Assembly (NCBI GenBank): GCA_965218625.1
Contig: CBDCLG010000020.1
Coordinates: 744,001 to 808,000, forward strand
DNA from: Bin5 sp965218625
GTDB taxonomy: Bacteria > Chloroflexota > Anaerolineae > Caldilineales > Caldilineaceae
DNA: 64,000 nucleotides
Reading direction: 5' to 3'
Shown: in pieces, positions 34,997-50,436 of the stretch
Layout: every line of letters starts with the position of its first letter
Position numbering within the stretch: the stretch's first letter is position 1
Position numbers and translations under genes: made by a program
Notes under the pieces: model-generated
Database searches by the model: none
What the model was told of the DNA's origin: nothing
What the model saw: the letters and a program-made list of their open reading frames with translations, nothing else

Positions 34997-37078
34997 TCAC
35001 CCGCCCACCGACTGCAGGTCATCCAGAAACTCGGAGGCCGGCTCGACGCCTGACACGAGCAGATGGTCGCGGGCGCGGGTACAGGCGACGTAGAGCAGAT
35101 GGCGCTCGGTGTTGTAGACCTCTTCGAGATCGGCGTCGTCGGTGACCGACTCGATCCGGGCCTGGTTGGGCACGACCTCGTCGTCGCAGGCCATGACGGC
35201 CACGGCGCGGAATTCGAGCCCCTTGGCCAGGTGCATCGTGCATATCGACACTTGCCCCGCAGGCCTCCGCACCCGGTCATCGAGGACCGCGAAGGTCAGG
35301 CCAGCAAGTTCGACCGCGGCCTTGGCGCGCTCGACCTGACCGGATGAACGGACGAAGAGGCTGATATCGTCCGGCCGCAGGCCCTGGTCGGTGAGCCCCT
35401 TGAGCCAGACGGCGACAGTCTCGACCTCGCCCTCGGTGTCGTCGCTGACGACGACCTCCGGCTCGGTCCCGTTGAAGACCGAAACGGTACCCTGCCGTAC
35501 TTCGGCGTTCCCGTCCACGTCGGCGATTTCGGGGCCCAGGAGGAGGTCGGAGCGCCGCCTGATCTGGTGGGAGGTGCGGTAGTTGACCTTGAGGGTGCGG
35601 GCGCGGCCGCGGATATCGACGCCGAGGGCCAGCCAGGAGAAGGGCTGCTGGAAGATGCGCTGGCCGAGATCGCCGGTGAAGAAGAGTCCGTTGGGTCTGC
35701 CGGCGCCGAGGGCGGCCAGGAAGCGCAGCTGCGAGACGCCGACGTCCTGGCACTCGTCGACGATGACGTGGTCGAACGGCGAGCGCTGCAGCTGGGAAAA
35801 TCTCTGCGCCAGCTGACCGTACATCTCGGCGCGGGTGATCAGGCTCTCCCGGCCGAGCCCGTCGCGCACCTTCGCGAAAATGGACCACAACGCCTCGCGC
35901 TGCGACTCCGGCAGGCGGCGGCGGCGGCCCAGACGCGGCACGTCGCGGTAGGCCGCCCACGTGGTCAGCTGCCAGGCGTCAACGACCCGCTCCCATTCGG
36001 TCAGCATGAAGGCGGGCGTGAACCTGCCCGACCCGACCTCCTCTGCCGCGTCTTGAATGCGGCTTTCGATCTGCGTGCGTGAAGCGAACCGGGGCGTGCC
36101 CAGGTTCAGGCGGTAGAGCCTTTCGCCCAGGGACTGGAGCGCGTTGACCTCGATGCGCTCGGCCAGCCGCGGCTGCGAACCGATCAGAATGCGCAGCTTG
36201 TCCTGCAGCGAACTGGCCAGGGGCTCGGAGAAGGTGGTCAGCAGCACGCGGGCATCGGGATGGGTGCGGGCCAGGTGCACGGCCCGGTGGAGGGCGACGA
36301 TGGTCTTGCCGGTGCCGGCCGAGCCGGAGACGCGGGCCGGGCCGTTGTAGTTCCGTTCGACCATTTCGCGCTGCGCGGGGTGCAGGAAGACGGCCCACTT
36401 CTCCCACGGGTAGTCGAGGGCACGCTGCAGCTCTTCGACGTTTTGCATGACGCGGAAGCGGCGCTGCGCGTCGGGATGGGCAAAGGGGTCGGTATCCGGT
36501 TTGACCGGCTCCGGGGCACGCGGTCTGCCCCCGGTCGCCAACTCGAGCAGCGCTTCGGCGGCTTCGTCGGGGAGGTGTTCGACGAGCTCGAGAAGGGCGT
36601 CCTCGCAGGCGGCGCGCACGTCGGGCAGCCAGTCGGCCGGAACGCCGAAGGTGAGCAGCTCTTCGTCGGCGATGCCGGCGAGGGGCGGAGGGCGGTCGGG
36701 GGCTTCCTGTTCCACCTGCACATAGACGGGGACCTCGATCTCTTTGACGGTCTCGCGCACCTCCACGAGCTGTGCCGCGCCGGTCTTTGGGTGTGTCTCC
36801 AGCCGGCGGCGCTGCGCCCAGTCGTAGGCCTGGTCGTGGTGGTCGACGTAGCATAGCAGCAGGCTGGCCTGCGAGCGGTGGGCGATGATGCGAATGTTGG
36901 AGCTGACGCGTGCGGACCAGAAATTAGGGTCGCGCGCCCGGTCCAGCCGGTGGAACTGCAACCCGGGGCGGGACGGGTCTATCTGGAGGTCGAAAGCGGT
37001 CGTCTTGGCCGCCTTCTGCTCTTCACCGTTCAGCCTGGCGAGACTGTCGTTGAAGGTATCGGCGATGAGGAAGAGCAT
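34997..37078 (-). CDS. RelE/ParE-like domain fused to UvrD/Rep-type SF1 helicase
   Basis: A 693-residue protein. Residues ~1-90 (FNDSLARLNGEEQKAAKTTAFDLQIDPSRPGLQFHRLDRARDPNFWSARVSSNIRIIAHR...LLLCYVDHHDQAYDWAQRR) have the RelE/ParE toxin-fold pattern. The rest is an SF1A helicase: Q-motif HPAQREMVERNYNGPARVSGSAGTGKT (Walker A ~255), DHVIVDECQD (~442), FFTGDLGQRIF, LKVNYRTSHQIRR, and the C-terminal MHLAKGLEFRAVAVMACDDEVVP and LLYVACTRARDHLLVSG. About 115 residues of linker contain a Pro/Glu-rich stretch. It follows mod on the same strand, with a heptamer array between them. It probably unwinds or translocates on DNA as part of the restriction island; the role of the toxin-like domain is unknown. 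The ~200 bases 34796-34996 hold only the toxin promoter region. Confidence 0.85.
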   Translation of the reverse strand: MLFLIADTFNDSLARLNGEEQKAAKTTAFDLQIDPSRPGLQFHRLDRARDPNFWSARVSSNIRIIAHRSQASLLLCYVDHHDQAYDWAQRRRLETHPKTGAAQLVEVRETVKEIEVPVYVQVEQEAPDRPPPLAGIADEELLTFGVPADWLPDVRAACEDALLELVEHLPDEAAEALLELATGGRPRAPEPVKPDTDPFAHPDAQRRFRVMQNVEELQRALDYPWEKWAVFLHPAQREMVERNYNGPARVSGSAGTGKTIVALHRAVHLARTHPDARVLLTTFSEPLASSLQDKLRILIGSQPRLAERIEVNALQSLGERLYRLNLGTPRFASRTQIESRIQDAAEEVGSGRFTPAFMLTEWERVVDAWQLTTWAAYRDVPRLGRRRRLPESQREALWSIFAKVRDGLGRESLITRAEMYGQLAQRFSQLQRSPFDHVIVDECQDVGVSQLRFLAALGAGRPNGLFFTGDLGQRIFQQPFSWLALGVDIRGRARTLKVNYRTSHQIRRRSDLLLGPEIADVDGNAEVRQGTVSVFNGTEPEVVVSDDTEGEVETVAVWLKGLTDQGLRPDDISLFVRSSGQVERAKAAVELAGLTFAVLDDRVRRPAGQVSICTMHLAKGLEFRAVAVMACDDEVVPNQARIESVTDDADLEEVYNTERHLLYVACTRARDHLLVSGVEPASEFLDDLQSVGG

Positions 37079-37085
37079 GACTGCA

Positions 37086-39976
<2,891 letters not shown>

Positions 39977-39980
39977 TCTC

Positions 39981-42900
39981 TCAGTCCTGTTTGGCGGCGG
40001 CCTGCGAAATCAGCTTGTCAAATCCCTCATCGATCTCATTTACATCGGTGAACTCGACAAAGTCCCAGCGTCCGAACTCGCCGGCATTGTTGACCCCGGG
40101 GACCCAGTAGGTCTCCATCGTGCTCTTCTTCTCCTTGGCGTCCTCGCCGCGATAGCCCTTGATCTCGACGATCAGATTCAGAAGGTCATCCTCGCCGCGG
40201 CCGTCGTCGACCTGGACGATGAAATCGGGGATGTAGAGGCGGTTTTCTGCGCCGTGCTTGTAGGGCACGGTCAGGCCGAGGTTGTGATTCTTGACGTAGG
40301 CGCGCACCTGCTCGTGCTCCTCGGCGACGCGGCAGAACTCCCCCTCCCATTTGCTGTCGAGGATGGCCCAGTTGACATGGCACTTGTGCGCGCCGGTCTG
40401 CCAGCGCAGCGCCTTGGAGGTGTGGAAGCTGACGAAACGGGTCGAGCCGGCCGGGTTGTAGGGGTCGAGCAGCGCCCTGACGGTGTTGCGTTCGAGGTTT
40501 GTGCGCGTGATGGCGTCGGCGATGCGATCGCAGGCCATTTCGGCGAGAGGAACGAACATCAGCTGCGCCGGATAGGTCCCGCCTTTGCAGAGCAGGCAAT
40601 CTTTGAGCCATTTTCTCGTGATCGGCCTCAGCCAGCCAAAGAGGGATGCAGGGGTTTCAACGTCGTCGCGCCACTTGCTGTAAGCCAGGTGGCTGGCCAG
40701 CTCATACACGAGCGTGGAGGGGCGCAGGTCGTTGGTATGGACGAGGTTCAGGTCTACGCTCTGGCCGATAATGGCGGCGTTGGTCGTATGCGACGGCCCG
40801 ATCAGGCCGGGCGTCAGCTCCAGCACCGAGTCCTCGGTGAACTCGGCCGCAAGCCGCTGTTTGGGCAGATCGACGCGGTAGCCGGCCACGCGCGGGAAGC
40901 GGATTTCCAGGTGGTCGCGTTCGGGGCGGATTGCCATGACCTGGACTGTCTGCTTGGGCGTCGGCGGGGGCACGACAACGGGACGCGCGGTAAAGTCGAA
41001 GGGTACGCCGAGCACGTCGGCGTACTCGGCGTCGAACAGCTGCTCCTCGTTCAGCTCGTAGGACTGGCGGCGCAGCGCGCGGCCGACGACCTGCTCGCAG
41101 AGCAGCTGCGTGCCGAAGGCGCGCACGCCCAAAATGTGCGTCACCGTGTTGGCGTCCCAGCCCTCGGTCAGCATCGAGACCGAGACGACGCAGCGGATCG
41201 AGCCGCCGAGGCGACCCTCCTTGCCGACCGTGTTCATGACCTCGCGCAGCAGGTCCTGTTCGCTGAAATTGTCGGCCTGGCTCCTGTCGCCGGTGCGGTC
41301 GATGATCTCGCGCCGGAACTGCTCGATCTCCTGCGCGGCCATCTTGCGGAAGTTTGCGTCGAGGGCCTCGCCGGACTCGAGCTGCCGGCTGTCGATCAGC
41401 ACGGTATTGGGCCGTGCGAGCCGGTTGCCGTGCTCGTCGAAGTTGCGGAAGAGGCCCAACCTGCCCTGCTCAAAAGAGGTCGAGCCGTCGAGCTCCTCGC
41501 GGTGAAAGCCGGAGACGTAGTCGTAGACCAGCTTCGACGTCGAGGTATTGTTGCAGACGATGACGAAGCAGGGCGGCACGGGAATCTCCGCCTCCTGCCA
41601 CGACTTGAACGTTTTCTCGTAGTGGCCGTAGAGCGCCTCCAGCGCGGTCTGCAGCTGCACGGGGAGCTTGAGCGGGTCGAGTCCTGCCGTATTGCCGCGT
41701 CCCTTCTTGGGCATGTCGGGCCGGATCTGCTCCCAGAGGACACGGAACTTGGGCGCGTCGCCGTCGGGGATGTTGTCGGCCACCGGCACGCGCGGGAGTT
41801 TGACGATGCCGCACTCGATCGCGTCCATGAGCGAGAAGTCGCTGACGGTCCAGGGGAAGAGCGTTCCTTCCCTGTAGCCGGAGCCGCGCAGGAAGAAGGG
41901 GGTCGCCGAGAGGTCGATCACCTTCGAGATGCCGATCTTGCGCTTGATCGTCTCCAGACCGGTGATCCAGACGCGGGCGGCGTCGTTGTTCTTCTTCGCC
42001 TCCTGCCTGTCTTCACCGGTCAGTTTGCCTTCTTCATCCTCCTCGTCCGGTTTGCGGCGGTAGCAGTGGTGTCCCTCGTCGTTCATGACGAGGACCTTCT
42101 TCATGTTCATCAGGTCGGGCATCACGCGCTGCAACATCTGGCCCTCGGTCTCCTGCGTGCGCAGCGAACCGTTGCGCCCTGCCAGCAGCCCGCGTCCAAC
42201 CTTGGAGAGCTGCATACGCTCGCGCAGCATGAAGGCGTGGTAGTTGGTGATCACGATCTTGGCCTGCTTGAGGTCGTTCTGCATGTCGGCCGGCACCAGC
42301 TCGCGGCTGCTGTAGTAGCTGTCCGGGTCGTTGGGCTGCAGCACGCGCAGCCGGTCGCGGATGGTGATCCCCGGGGCGACGACGAGGAAACCCTTGGTGA
42401 ATCTTTCGCTGCCGGGACGGCGGACCGCGTTGACCGTCTGCCAGGCGATGATCATCGCCATCACGGTCGTTTTGCCGGCGCCGGTGGCCAGCTTGAGGGC
42501 GATGCGGAGCAGCTCCGGGTTGGCGGCTTTGTTGGCATTTTGCAGTCTTCGCAGGATGCTTTTGCCGCGCTCATCCCCGGGCGCGACCTCTGTCAGCCAT
42601 ATAAGCGTTTCGATGGCTTCGACCTGGCAGAAGAAGGGGCGGTAGCTGCTGAAGCGGTGGTCGCGCCAGTGTTGCAGGAGCCGCTTTGTTTCCGGCGTCA
42701 CGCCCCAATCGTTGGAGGGGGGAAGCCTACGCCAGTTGTCGACCAGGCCGCGAATCTGGTTGACAGAGGCGGAGACGTCATATTCCTGGCCGCCGTCGGA
42801 GAGGCCGCGACTGCCGTCTAGATCAAGGCGCTCCTGCTGGGCCGGAGGCGCCTTTTTCTTGGTGAGTTTTGGCTTGGGTATGGGCGTGATGAATTCGGCG

Positions 42901-43019
42901 GTGCGGCGGCCTTTCATGATGTTGTGGGTGGGCTGGCCGTCGGCATCAAGCTCCCAGTACTGGGTGGGATAGTCGTATGGAGAGTTGAGGATTGGTTTTT
43001 CGAAGAAGCGGTTTTGCAC
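39981..43019 (-). CDS. Type III restriction endonuclease-like helicase (Res)
   Basis: The start is GTG 43019 (AGGGG 7 bases upstream, protein VQNRFFEKPILNSPYDYP...); the open frame extends 341 codons further upstream without family sequence. 1012 residues. Helicase motifs: ALKLATGAGKTTVMAMIIAWQ (Walker A ~176), VMNDEGHHCY (DExH-like), DLSATPF, and SVSMLTEGWDANTVTHILG ... QVVGRALRRQ (motif VI). The C-terminus has PDFIVQVDDG ... NLIVEIKGY, a PD-(D/E)xK nuclease pattern. It pairs with Mod as an ATP-dependent restriction complex. The N-terminal 'ILNSPYDYPTQYWELD' segment is typical of the COG3587-related, BPTD_3080-like Res subfamily. Confidence 0.9.
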   Translation of the reverse strand: MQNRFFEKPILNSPYDYPTQYWELDADGQPTHNIMKGRRTAEFITPIPKPKLTKKKAPPAQQERLDLDGSRGLSDGGQEYDVSASVNQIRGLVDNWRRLPPSNDWGVTPETKRLLQHWRDHRFSSYRPFFCQVEAIETLIWLTEVAPGDERGKSILRRLQNANKAANPELLRIALKLATGAGKTTVMAMIIAWQTVNAVRRPGSERFTKGFLVVAPGITIRDRLRVLQPNDPDSYYSSRELVPADMQNDLKQAKIVITNYHAFMLRERMQLSKVGRGLLAGRNGSLRTQETEGQMLQRVMPDLMNMKKVLVMNDEGHHCYRRKPDEEDEEGKLTGEDRQEAKKNNDAARVWITGLETIKRKIGISKVIDLSATPFFLRGSGYREGTLFPWTVSDFSLMDAIECGIVKLPRVPVADNIPDGDAPKFRVLWEQIRPDMPKKGRGNTAGLDPLKLPVQLQTALEALYGHYEKTFKSWQEAEIPVPPCFVIVCNNTSTSKLVYDYVSGFHREELDGSTSFEQGRLGLFRNFDEHGNRLARPNTVLIDSRQLESGEALDANFRKMAAQEIEQFRREIIDRTGDRSQADNFSEQDLLREVMNTVGKEGRLGGSIRCVVSVSMLTEGWDANTVTHILGVRAFGTQLLCEQVVGRALRRQSYELNEEQLFDAEYADVLGVPFDFTARPVVVPPPTPKQTVQVMAIRPERDHLEIRFPRVAGYRVDLPKQRLAAEFTEDSVLELTPGLIGPSHTTNAAIIGQSVDLNLVHTNDLRPSTLVYELASHLAYSKWRDDVETPASLFGWLRPITRKWLKDCLLCKGGTYPAQLMFVPLAEMACDRIADAITRTNLERNTVRALLDPYNPAGSTRFVSFHTSKALRWQTGAHKCHVNWAILDSKWEGEFCRVAEEHEQVRAYVKNHNLGLTVPYKHGAENRLYIPDFIVQVDDGRGEDDLLNLIVEIKGYRGEDAKEKKSTMETYWVPGVNNAGEFGRWDFVEFTDVNEIDEGFDKLISQAAAKQD

Positions 43020-43154
43020 GTTTGCCCCTGTGGGTTGTTGCTGGCGATTTGAAAGAGTGGATGCGCTATTATGCTGGAGATTTCGGAGAAATGTCAAGCG
43101 AACTCCTAATTGCGGGGGGATGTATTGCCCGTCCTGCACCGAACCAAACAGACT

Positions 43155-43265
43155 GATGCGGATGAATTCCCGGCTCAGGCCTCCCCGGAATGTTCGACTC
43201 GCCGATTTCGAGGCGCACGGCTTGTACGGATTTATCGTCGACCCGCGCGGGGGTCTGCCATGTGT
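43155..43265 (+). pseudogene. Remnant of a glycosidase gene like the one at 52870
   Basis: The peptide LADFEAHGLYGFIVDPRGGLP matches IADFEAHGVHGFIIHPRVGLP of the intact gene at 52870-54738, and similarity at the DNA level starts ~35 bases earlier. Nothing beyond it aligns. It lies in the 1.2-kb gap 43020-44229 together with a repeat and an antitoxin remnant. Bases ~43270-43880 of that gap show no convincing gene. Confidence 0.6.
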
Positions 43266-43880
43266 ATGACCAGAGACGCGGCACATTAAGTTCACAGTTG
43301 GCGCAAAAGTGTCCAGGTGTGCGCAAAACTGGCTGGGAAATGGCGGAAATCGGGTATCGATAGGGTATCGAATGGGCAGCTGGCCACAGCTGGACACAGT
43401 TTGGAAAAAATTTTTGTTGCTCCTCGTGACAGGATATTGGGATGGCAACCCGTGACGGGATTCAGACGTGGAGATTTTGTGGTCAGTTGCAGCCGGCGAT
43501 CGTGAAAAAGAAGGCGCGGAGGCGGCGCTAAGGAGGGAATCTGGAGTTGCTGCATGCTTCTCGTGACAGGAAACGGATCCGGATGTCGGCGGCGCGGGCA
43601 TGGGCGGCATGGCGGGTATCATTTTGCGGCCGGCGGGCGGCGCGGCGGGCGGCAGGCCTGCGCAATTCTGGCTGGTAGCGGCAGCGCCGGGAGCGTTCTG
43701 CATTTTGGACGGATTTTGGACGTTCGATTTGGAACAGGTCGACATGGTCGGCGGCCCGGTCATGGTGGGCGGGCATTTGTGTGCATGCAGAGGGTTCGGG
43801 TCGAACCTGGGCGTGTTCAGGTTCAACCTTGGAGTATAGCAGGTTTCAGGGTCTCTTGCAGGAAAAGGTGGGATGATTTC

Positions 43881-44038
43881 AGGGCAATCGTGTCTAAATG
43901 CGGACGCCAATGTATCCCGCAGAGGGCGCCCACAAGGGGCGCCCCTACGAATTGTCATTCGTTTGCGGCGGATTGTCGGAGTTGGGCTGGAATGAGGTAG
44001 TGGCGTGGGGTCTTGGCCCAATAAAATGCAATCGCCCT
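43881..44038. repeat. ~158-bp dispersed element with imperfect inverted ends, copy 1
   Basis: It begins AGGGCAATCG and ends CAATCGCCCT. Copy 2 is at 52588-52744 with ~80% identity by eye over the whole length. The centre contains a strong hairpin GGGCGCC-CACAAG-GGGCGCCC (43923-43944). Length, inverted ends and lack of coding capacity fit a MITE-like non-autonomous element. Confidence 0.65.
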
Positions 44039-44052
44039 GCATAGGACCGTCG

Positions 44053-44225
44053 CAGGGCAGGTGTGGTCGATGCTCTTGCCATTGTGCGGCCCGGATACAG
44101 TCTCAGCCGGCTTCACTCACTCCGGCTGTTCGCTTCTGGTGCAAGCGGTAGTCTCTCTCGATGCCGAGCCAGATGTTTGCAGCGGGTCCCAACTCCCTCT
44201 CAAACAGAAGCGCAGTCTGCTTGTT
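44053..44225 (-). pseudogene. Truncated copy of a HigA-like antitoxin gene
   Basis: The minus strand encodes QTALLFERELGPAANIWLGIERDYRLHQKRTA, matching the C-terminal half of the antitoxin encoded at 46265-46573 (QTALLFERELGLAANIWLGIEKRYRLHQMRTA). DNA similarity continues through its downstream flank (GCAGGGCAGGTGTGGTCGAT is shared at 44053 and 46210). The helix-turn-helix part is missing. Confidence 0.75.
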
Positions 44226-44229
44226 CTGA

Positions 44230-44727
44230 TCAGCGCTCCCTACACATGAGTTCCGGGCAAAGGAACTCTACAACGACCCCATTTTCCGCCAACGCTTGGT
44301 GATTATGCCACCAGTCGGTGTCTGTTGCATTCAGCAGTTTCGGGGAGGTTTCGCTTGCCAGCGCGACGGCGACAAACTTGCGATCGTCATAGTCGAACTT
44401 GCTGAGACTAGGATCCTTGGGGAACTCCGCGAATCCACGGTCAGCATGAACAGTTATGGGCACTTTTCGGCAATGTATAGAGTTAGACTGGTTGTCCCAG
44501 AGCCAAAAGAAAAACTCAGTTCCCAGGTTGGGTTGGCCGGTGCCGTCGAGGCTCTTGCGGTATTCTTCAAGAATGTGTCCCATTTCGTCGAGAAGGGTTC
44601 GACACTCCGCCTGCACTTGCTCAAGCGCACTTTTGCAGTCCGCCTGGCACTCCGGACTCGCTTGTTCCGTTTTTCCATTTGCGACAAAAAGAACGTTGGT
44701 GTCCACAACCACCTCTGAACTGATCAT
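44230..44727 (-). CDS. PIN-domain-like nuclease, partner of the DUF3696 ATPase
   Basis: A 165-residue protein with the PIN pattern: VVVDTNVLFVANG at the N-terminus (Asp9), a central acidic helix, FDYDDRKFVAVALAS and NATDTDWWHN, supplying the later acidic residues of the active site. ATG 44727 is 2 bases after the stop of the ATPase gene, so expression is coupled. PIN nucleases usually cleave RNA. Coupling to an SMC-like ATPase suggests an effector kept inactive until sensing; this is inferred. Confidence 0.75.
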   Translation of the reverse strand: MISSEVVVDTNVLFVANGKTEQASPECQADCKSALEQVQAECRTLLDEMGHILEEYRKSLDGTGQPNLGTEFFFWLWDNQSNSIHCRKVPITVHADRGFAEFPKDPSLSKFDYDDRKFVAVALASETSPKLLNATDTDWWHNHQALAENGVVVEFLCPELMCRER

Positions 44728-44729
44728 GA

Positions 44730-46097
44730 TCAGCCGACTTTCTGACGACGATTTAGGGCGGCTTCGCTCATGGCTGCAATCTCGCCGAACTTGTCACCGA
44801 AGAAATCCTGGGGCCAGTTGGCTATGTTGCCGAACAGGTCGACTTCCAGCCCATCGAGCTTGGAGACTCCTTCATCCGCTGTGCAGAAGTAAAGCCCTAC
44901 GTCCTCCCTGGAAAGTCCCTCCTCAGCGATGCGGCGCTGGAGCCGGCGCAACAGGTGTTCGCTGTGGCTCTCGACGATAATCTGCACTCTGCGCTTTTTC
45001 CAAGCGTCGATGAAAACATCGGCAAGACCCGCCTGTACACTCGGATGCAGGTGTATCTCCGGCTGCTCCAATATTACTGAAGAACCTTCGGGAACGTAGA
45101 AACAGAGGACGAGGGCAGGAAGAATTTGTGAAACACCGAAGCCAACGTCGGTAATGAGTACTTCGGGTGCCTGCTTTGACTTCTTAACTCTGACTTCGAA
45201 CAACCCCGTGTCCTTGGCCACGGAAACGACCCGAAAGTCATGGATTAGACCTAGAGTTTTCAGCCACTGAGCAACATATTGTTCCAAGGAGGGTCTAGGT
45301 TTACCTTTGCCCAGGCTAATTTTCTCGCCCTTCTGACGTGAGGCCAACAACGCGTCAACCACCGCCTCACCTGCTTCACCCATATCCAGCGGGTGCCCAC
45401 CGGACCACCTATAGAGCCGCTGCGGGAAAGCCCGTAAGGGACCTAGGTAAAAGGTGTTTTGAAGACGTTGCTCCAATTCGAATTCAAGATCAGATAAGAA
45501 TCCGGCGTTCTGATAGTAGAGGCGCACTTTTTCTGGAAAGCCATAGCACTTTACCGGTGAATCGAAATTCCACGGCCTCCCCTGATATCGGACGAACCTG
45601 AACTCCTCACTCTCAGAAAAAAGGTCATATTGGTACTTTCCATTTTGCTCGTGGCGTAATCCAAAATCTACACCCCCGACGGTATACGCCATCTTTTCCA
45701 CGACTGGGCGCGCATCTCCGCCGGTCCCTTCCGTTCGCGAGAAAACGTGAAACCCTACTTGGTTGCTGCCTGCAATATCTCTGCGCGTATATGTATCTCT
45801 TAACTTTATCTGCTTATTGCTTCGCCAGTCAAGGGAAATCCCTAATGAGTTTCCCGTGTCATGCCCGTGCAACACGCTAACAAAATCACCCAAGTCAATT
45901 CGAGAGGCTACTCCCCCAAAGTCAAAAACGATGCCGCGATCAGCCGAATCGGCTGTCTGCTTGAGAAGCAGCAGGGAGTGAATCAAGCCGGACTTGCCCG
46001 AACTGTTGGCGCCAAAGAAGCCGGTTATCGGCCTGAGGGCGATGTCCTGCGTATCCTGCCAGGACTTGAAGTTTTTGAGACGTAGCCGGGTCAACAT
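44730..46097 (-). CDS. AAA/OLD-like ATPase with DUF3696-type C-terminus
   Basis: A 455-residue ABC/SMC-like ATPase: LRLKNFKSWQDTQDIALRPITGFFGANSSGKSGLIHSLLLLKQT (Walker A ~28-39), GFGVSQILPALVLCF (signature-like), SSVILEQPEIHLHPSVQAGLADVF (Walker B ~344) and IIVESHSEHLLRRLQRRI. The ending DEGVSKLDGLEVDLFGNIANWPQDFFGDKFGEIAAMSEAALNRR is typical of DUF3696 proteins. It forms a two-gene unit with the PIN protein. Such ATPase-nuclease pairs are common in defence islands. Confidence 0.82.
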   Translation of the reverse strand: MLTRLRLKNFKSWQDTQDIALRPITGFFGANSSGKSGLIHSLLLLKQTADSADRGIVFDFGGVASRIDLGDFVSVLHGHDTGNSLGISLDWRSNKQIKLRDTYTRRDIAGSNQVGFHVFSRTEGTGGDARPVVEKMAYTVGGVDFGLRHEQNGKYQYDLFSESEEFRFVRYQGRPWNFDSPVKCYGFPEKVRLYYQNAGFLSDLEFELEQRLQNTFYLGPLRAFPQRLYRWSGGHPLDMGEAGEAVVDALLASRQKGEKISLGKGKPRPSLEQYVAQWLKTLGLIHDFRVVSVAKDTGLFEVRVKKSKQAPEVLITDVGFGVSQILPALVLCFYVPEGSSVILEQPEIHLHPSVQAGLADVFIDAWKKRRVQIIVESHSEHLLRRLQRRIAEEGLSREDVGLYFCTADEGVSKLDGLEVDLFGNIANWPQDFFGDKFGEIAAMSEAALNRRQKVG

Positions 46098-46264
46098 CGG
46101 ATTCTCTCCTCGTCAGCGAACCCATGCAACACTTTGCGCCACCGCATTTGCTGCCGGTCCATTGTAACGCGCCCACCCTTGGGATGCCACTTCAGCAGCA
46201 GCAAGGTACCGCCGCAGGGCAGGTGTGGTCGATGCTCTTGCCATTATGCGGCCCGGACACAGTC

Positions 46265-46573
46265 TCAGCCCGATTCCCTCGCTCCGGCCGTTCGCATCTG
46301 GTGCAGGCGGTACCTTTTCTCGATCCCGAGCCAGATGTTTGCGGCGAGTCCCAGCTCCCTTTCAAACAGAAGGGCAGTCTGCGCGTCAACGGCAGCTTTT
46401 GCGTCGATTATCTCGCTGATGAGCTGCTTTGGGAGACCGCATCTGCGGGCGAATTCAGCCTGCGAGATGCTCTTCACCTCGAGATGTTCCTGCAGGACCC
46501 ATCCGGGCGGCACGGCATAGTCGGGGCGGAACTGATTGGTTGACGTAGTCATGTCACTGGGGCTCGTTGACAT
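46265..46573 (-). CDS. HigA-like XRE antitoxin without peptidase domain
   Basis: A ~95-102-residue helix-turn-helix protein (FRPDYAVPPGWVLQEHLEVKSISQAEFARRCGLPKQLISEIIDAKAAVDAQTALLFERELGLAANIWLGIEKRYRLHQ), closely matching the first 90 residues of the XRE-ImmA protein at 33272-34372 but ending before the peptidase. No toxin gene adjoins it. ATG 46573 lies inside the inverted end of the 171-bp repeat, so the native start is probably ATG 46552. It is an orphan antitoxin or a truncated remnant that may still bind the HigBA operator. Confidence 0.75.
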   Translation of the reverse strand: MSTSPSDMTTSTNQFRPDYAVPPGWVLQEHLEVKSISQAEFARRCGLPKQLISEIIDAKAAVDAQTALLFERELGLAANIWLGIEKRYRLHQMRTAGARESG

Positions 46574-46735
46574 TTGTCTGAACTTTGATTTTTCTGATTC
46601 ATATGATGGACATGATTAACGGCGCTGGCTCCCGAGGTGGGCTTCGTACACGAGAATCAGATGAATCAGAGTCCAAACTGTTTTCAGGCAGCTTGCAAAT
46701 GTCGCCTCTTTGACTATTCTTCTGAAATGTCAACG
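46565..46735. repeat. 171-bp MITE-like element, copy 1
   Basis: Bounded by CGTTGACATTT (46565-46575) and AAATGTCAACG (46725-46735), a perfect 11-base terminal inverted repeat. No coding capacity. A second copy of exactly the same length is at 61370-61540 and a truncated one at 62122-62239. The element sits directly upstream of the orphan antitoxin gene. Confidence 0.8.
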
Positions 46736-46779
46736 AAACCTAGACAAATAAATCACTGATTGCGGACCGGCGCCGCCGA

Positions 46780-50385
<3,606 letters not shown>

Positions 50386-50436
50386 TGCTCAGACGTCCAA
50401 AAGAGCAGAAATGAGCACCCTCCTTTCTGGCTCCAT

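Noticed and set aside
43554..44000. 148-codon plus-strand frame in the gap upstream of res
   Set aside because: Gly/Arg-rich composition, no motif, and it overlaps the dispersed repeat; its antisense has long frames too.
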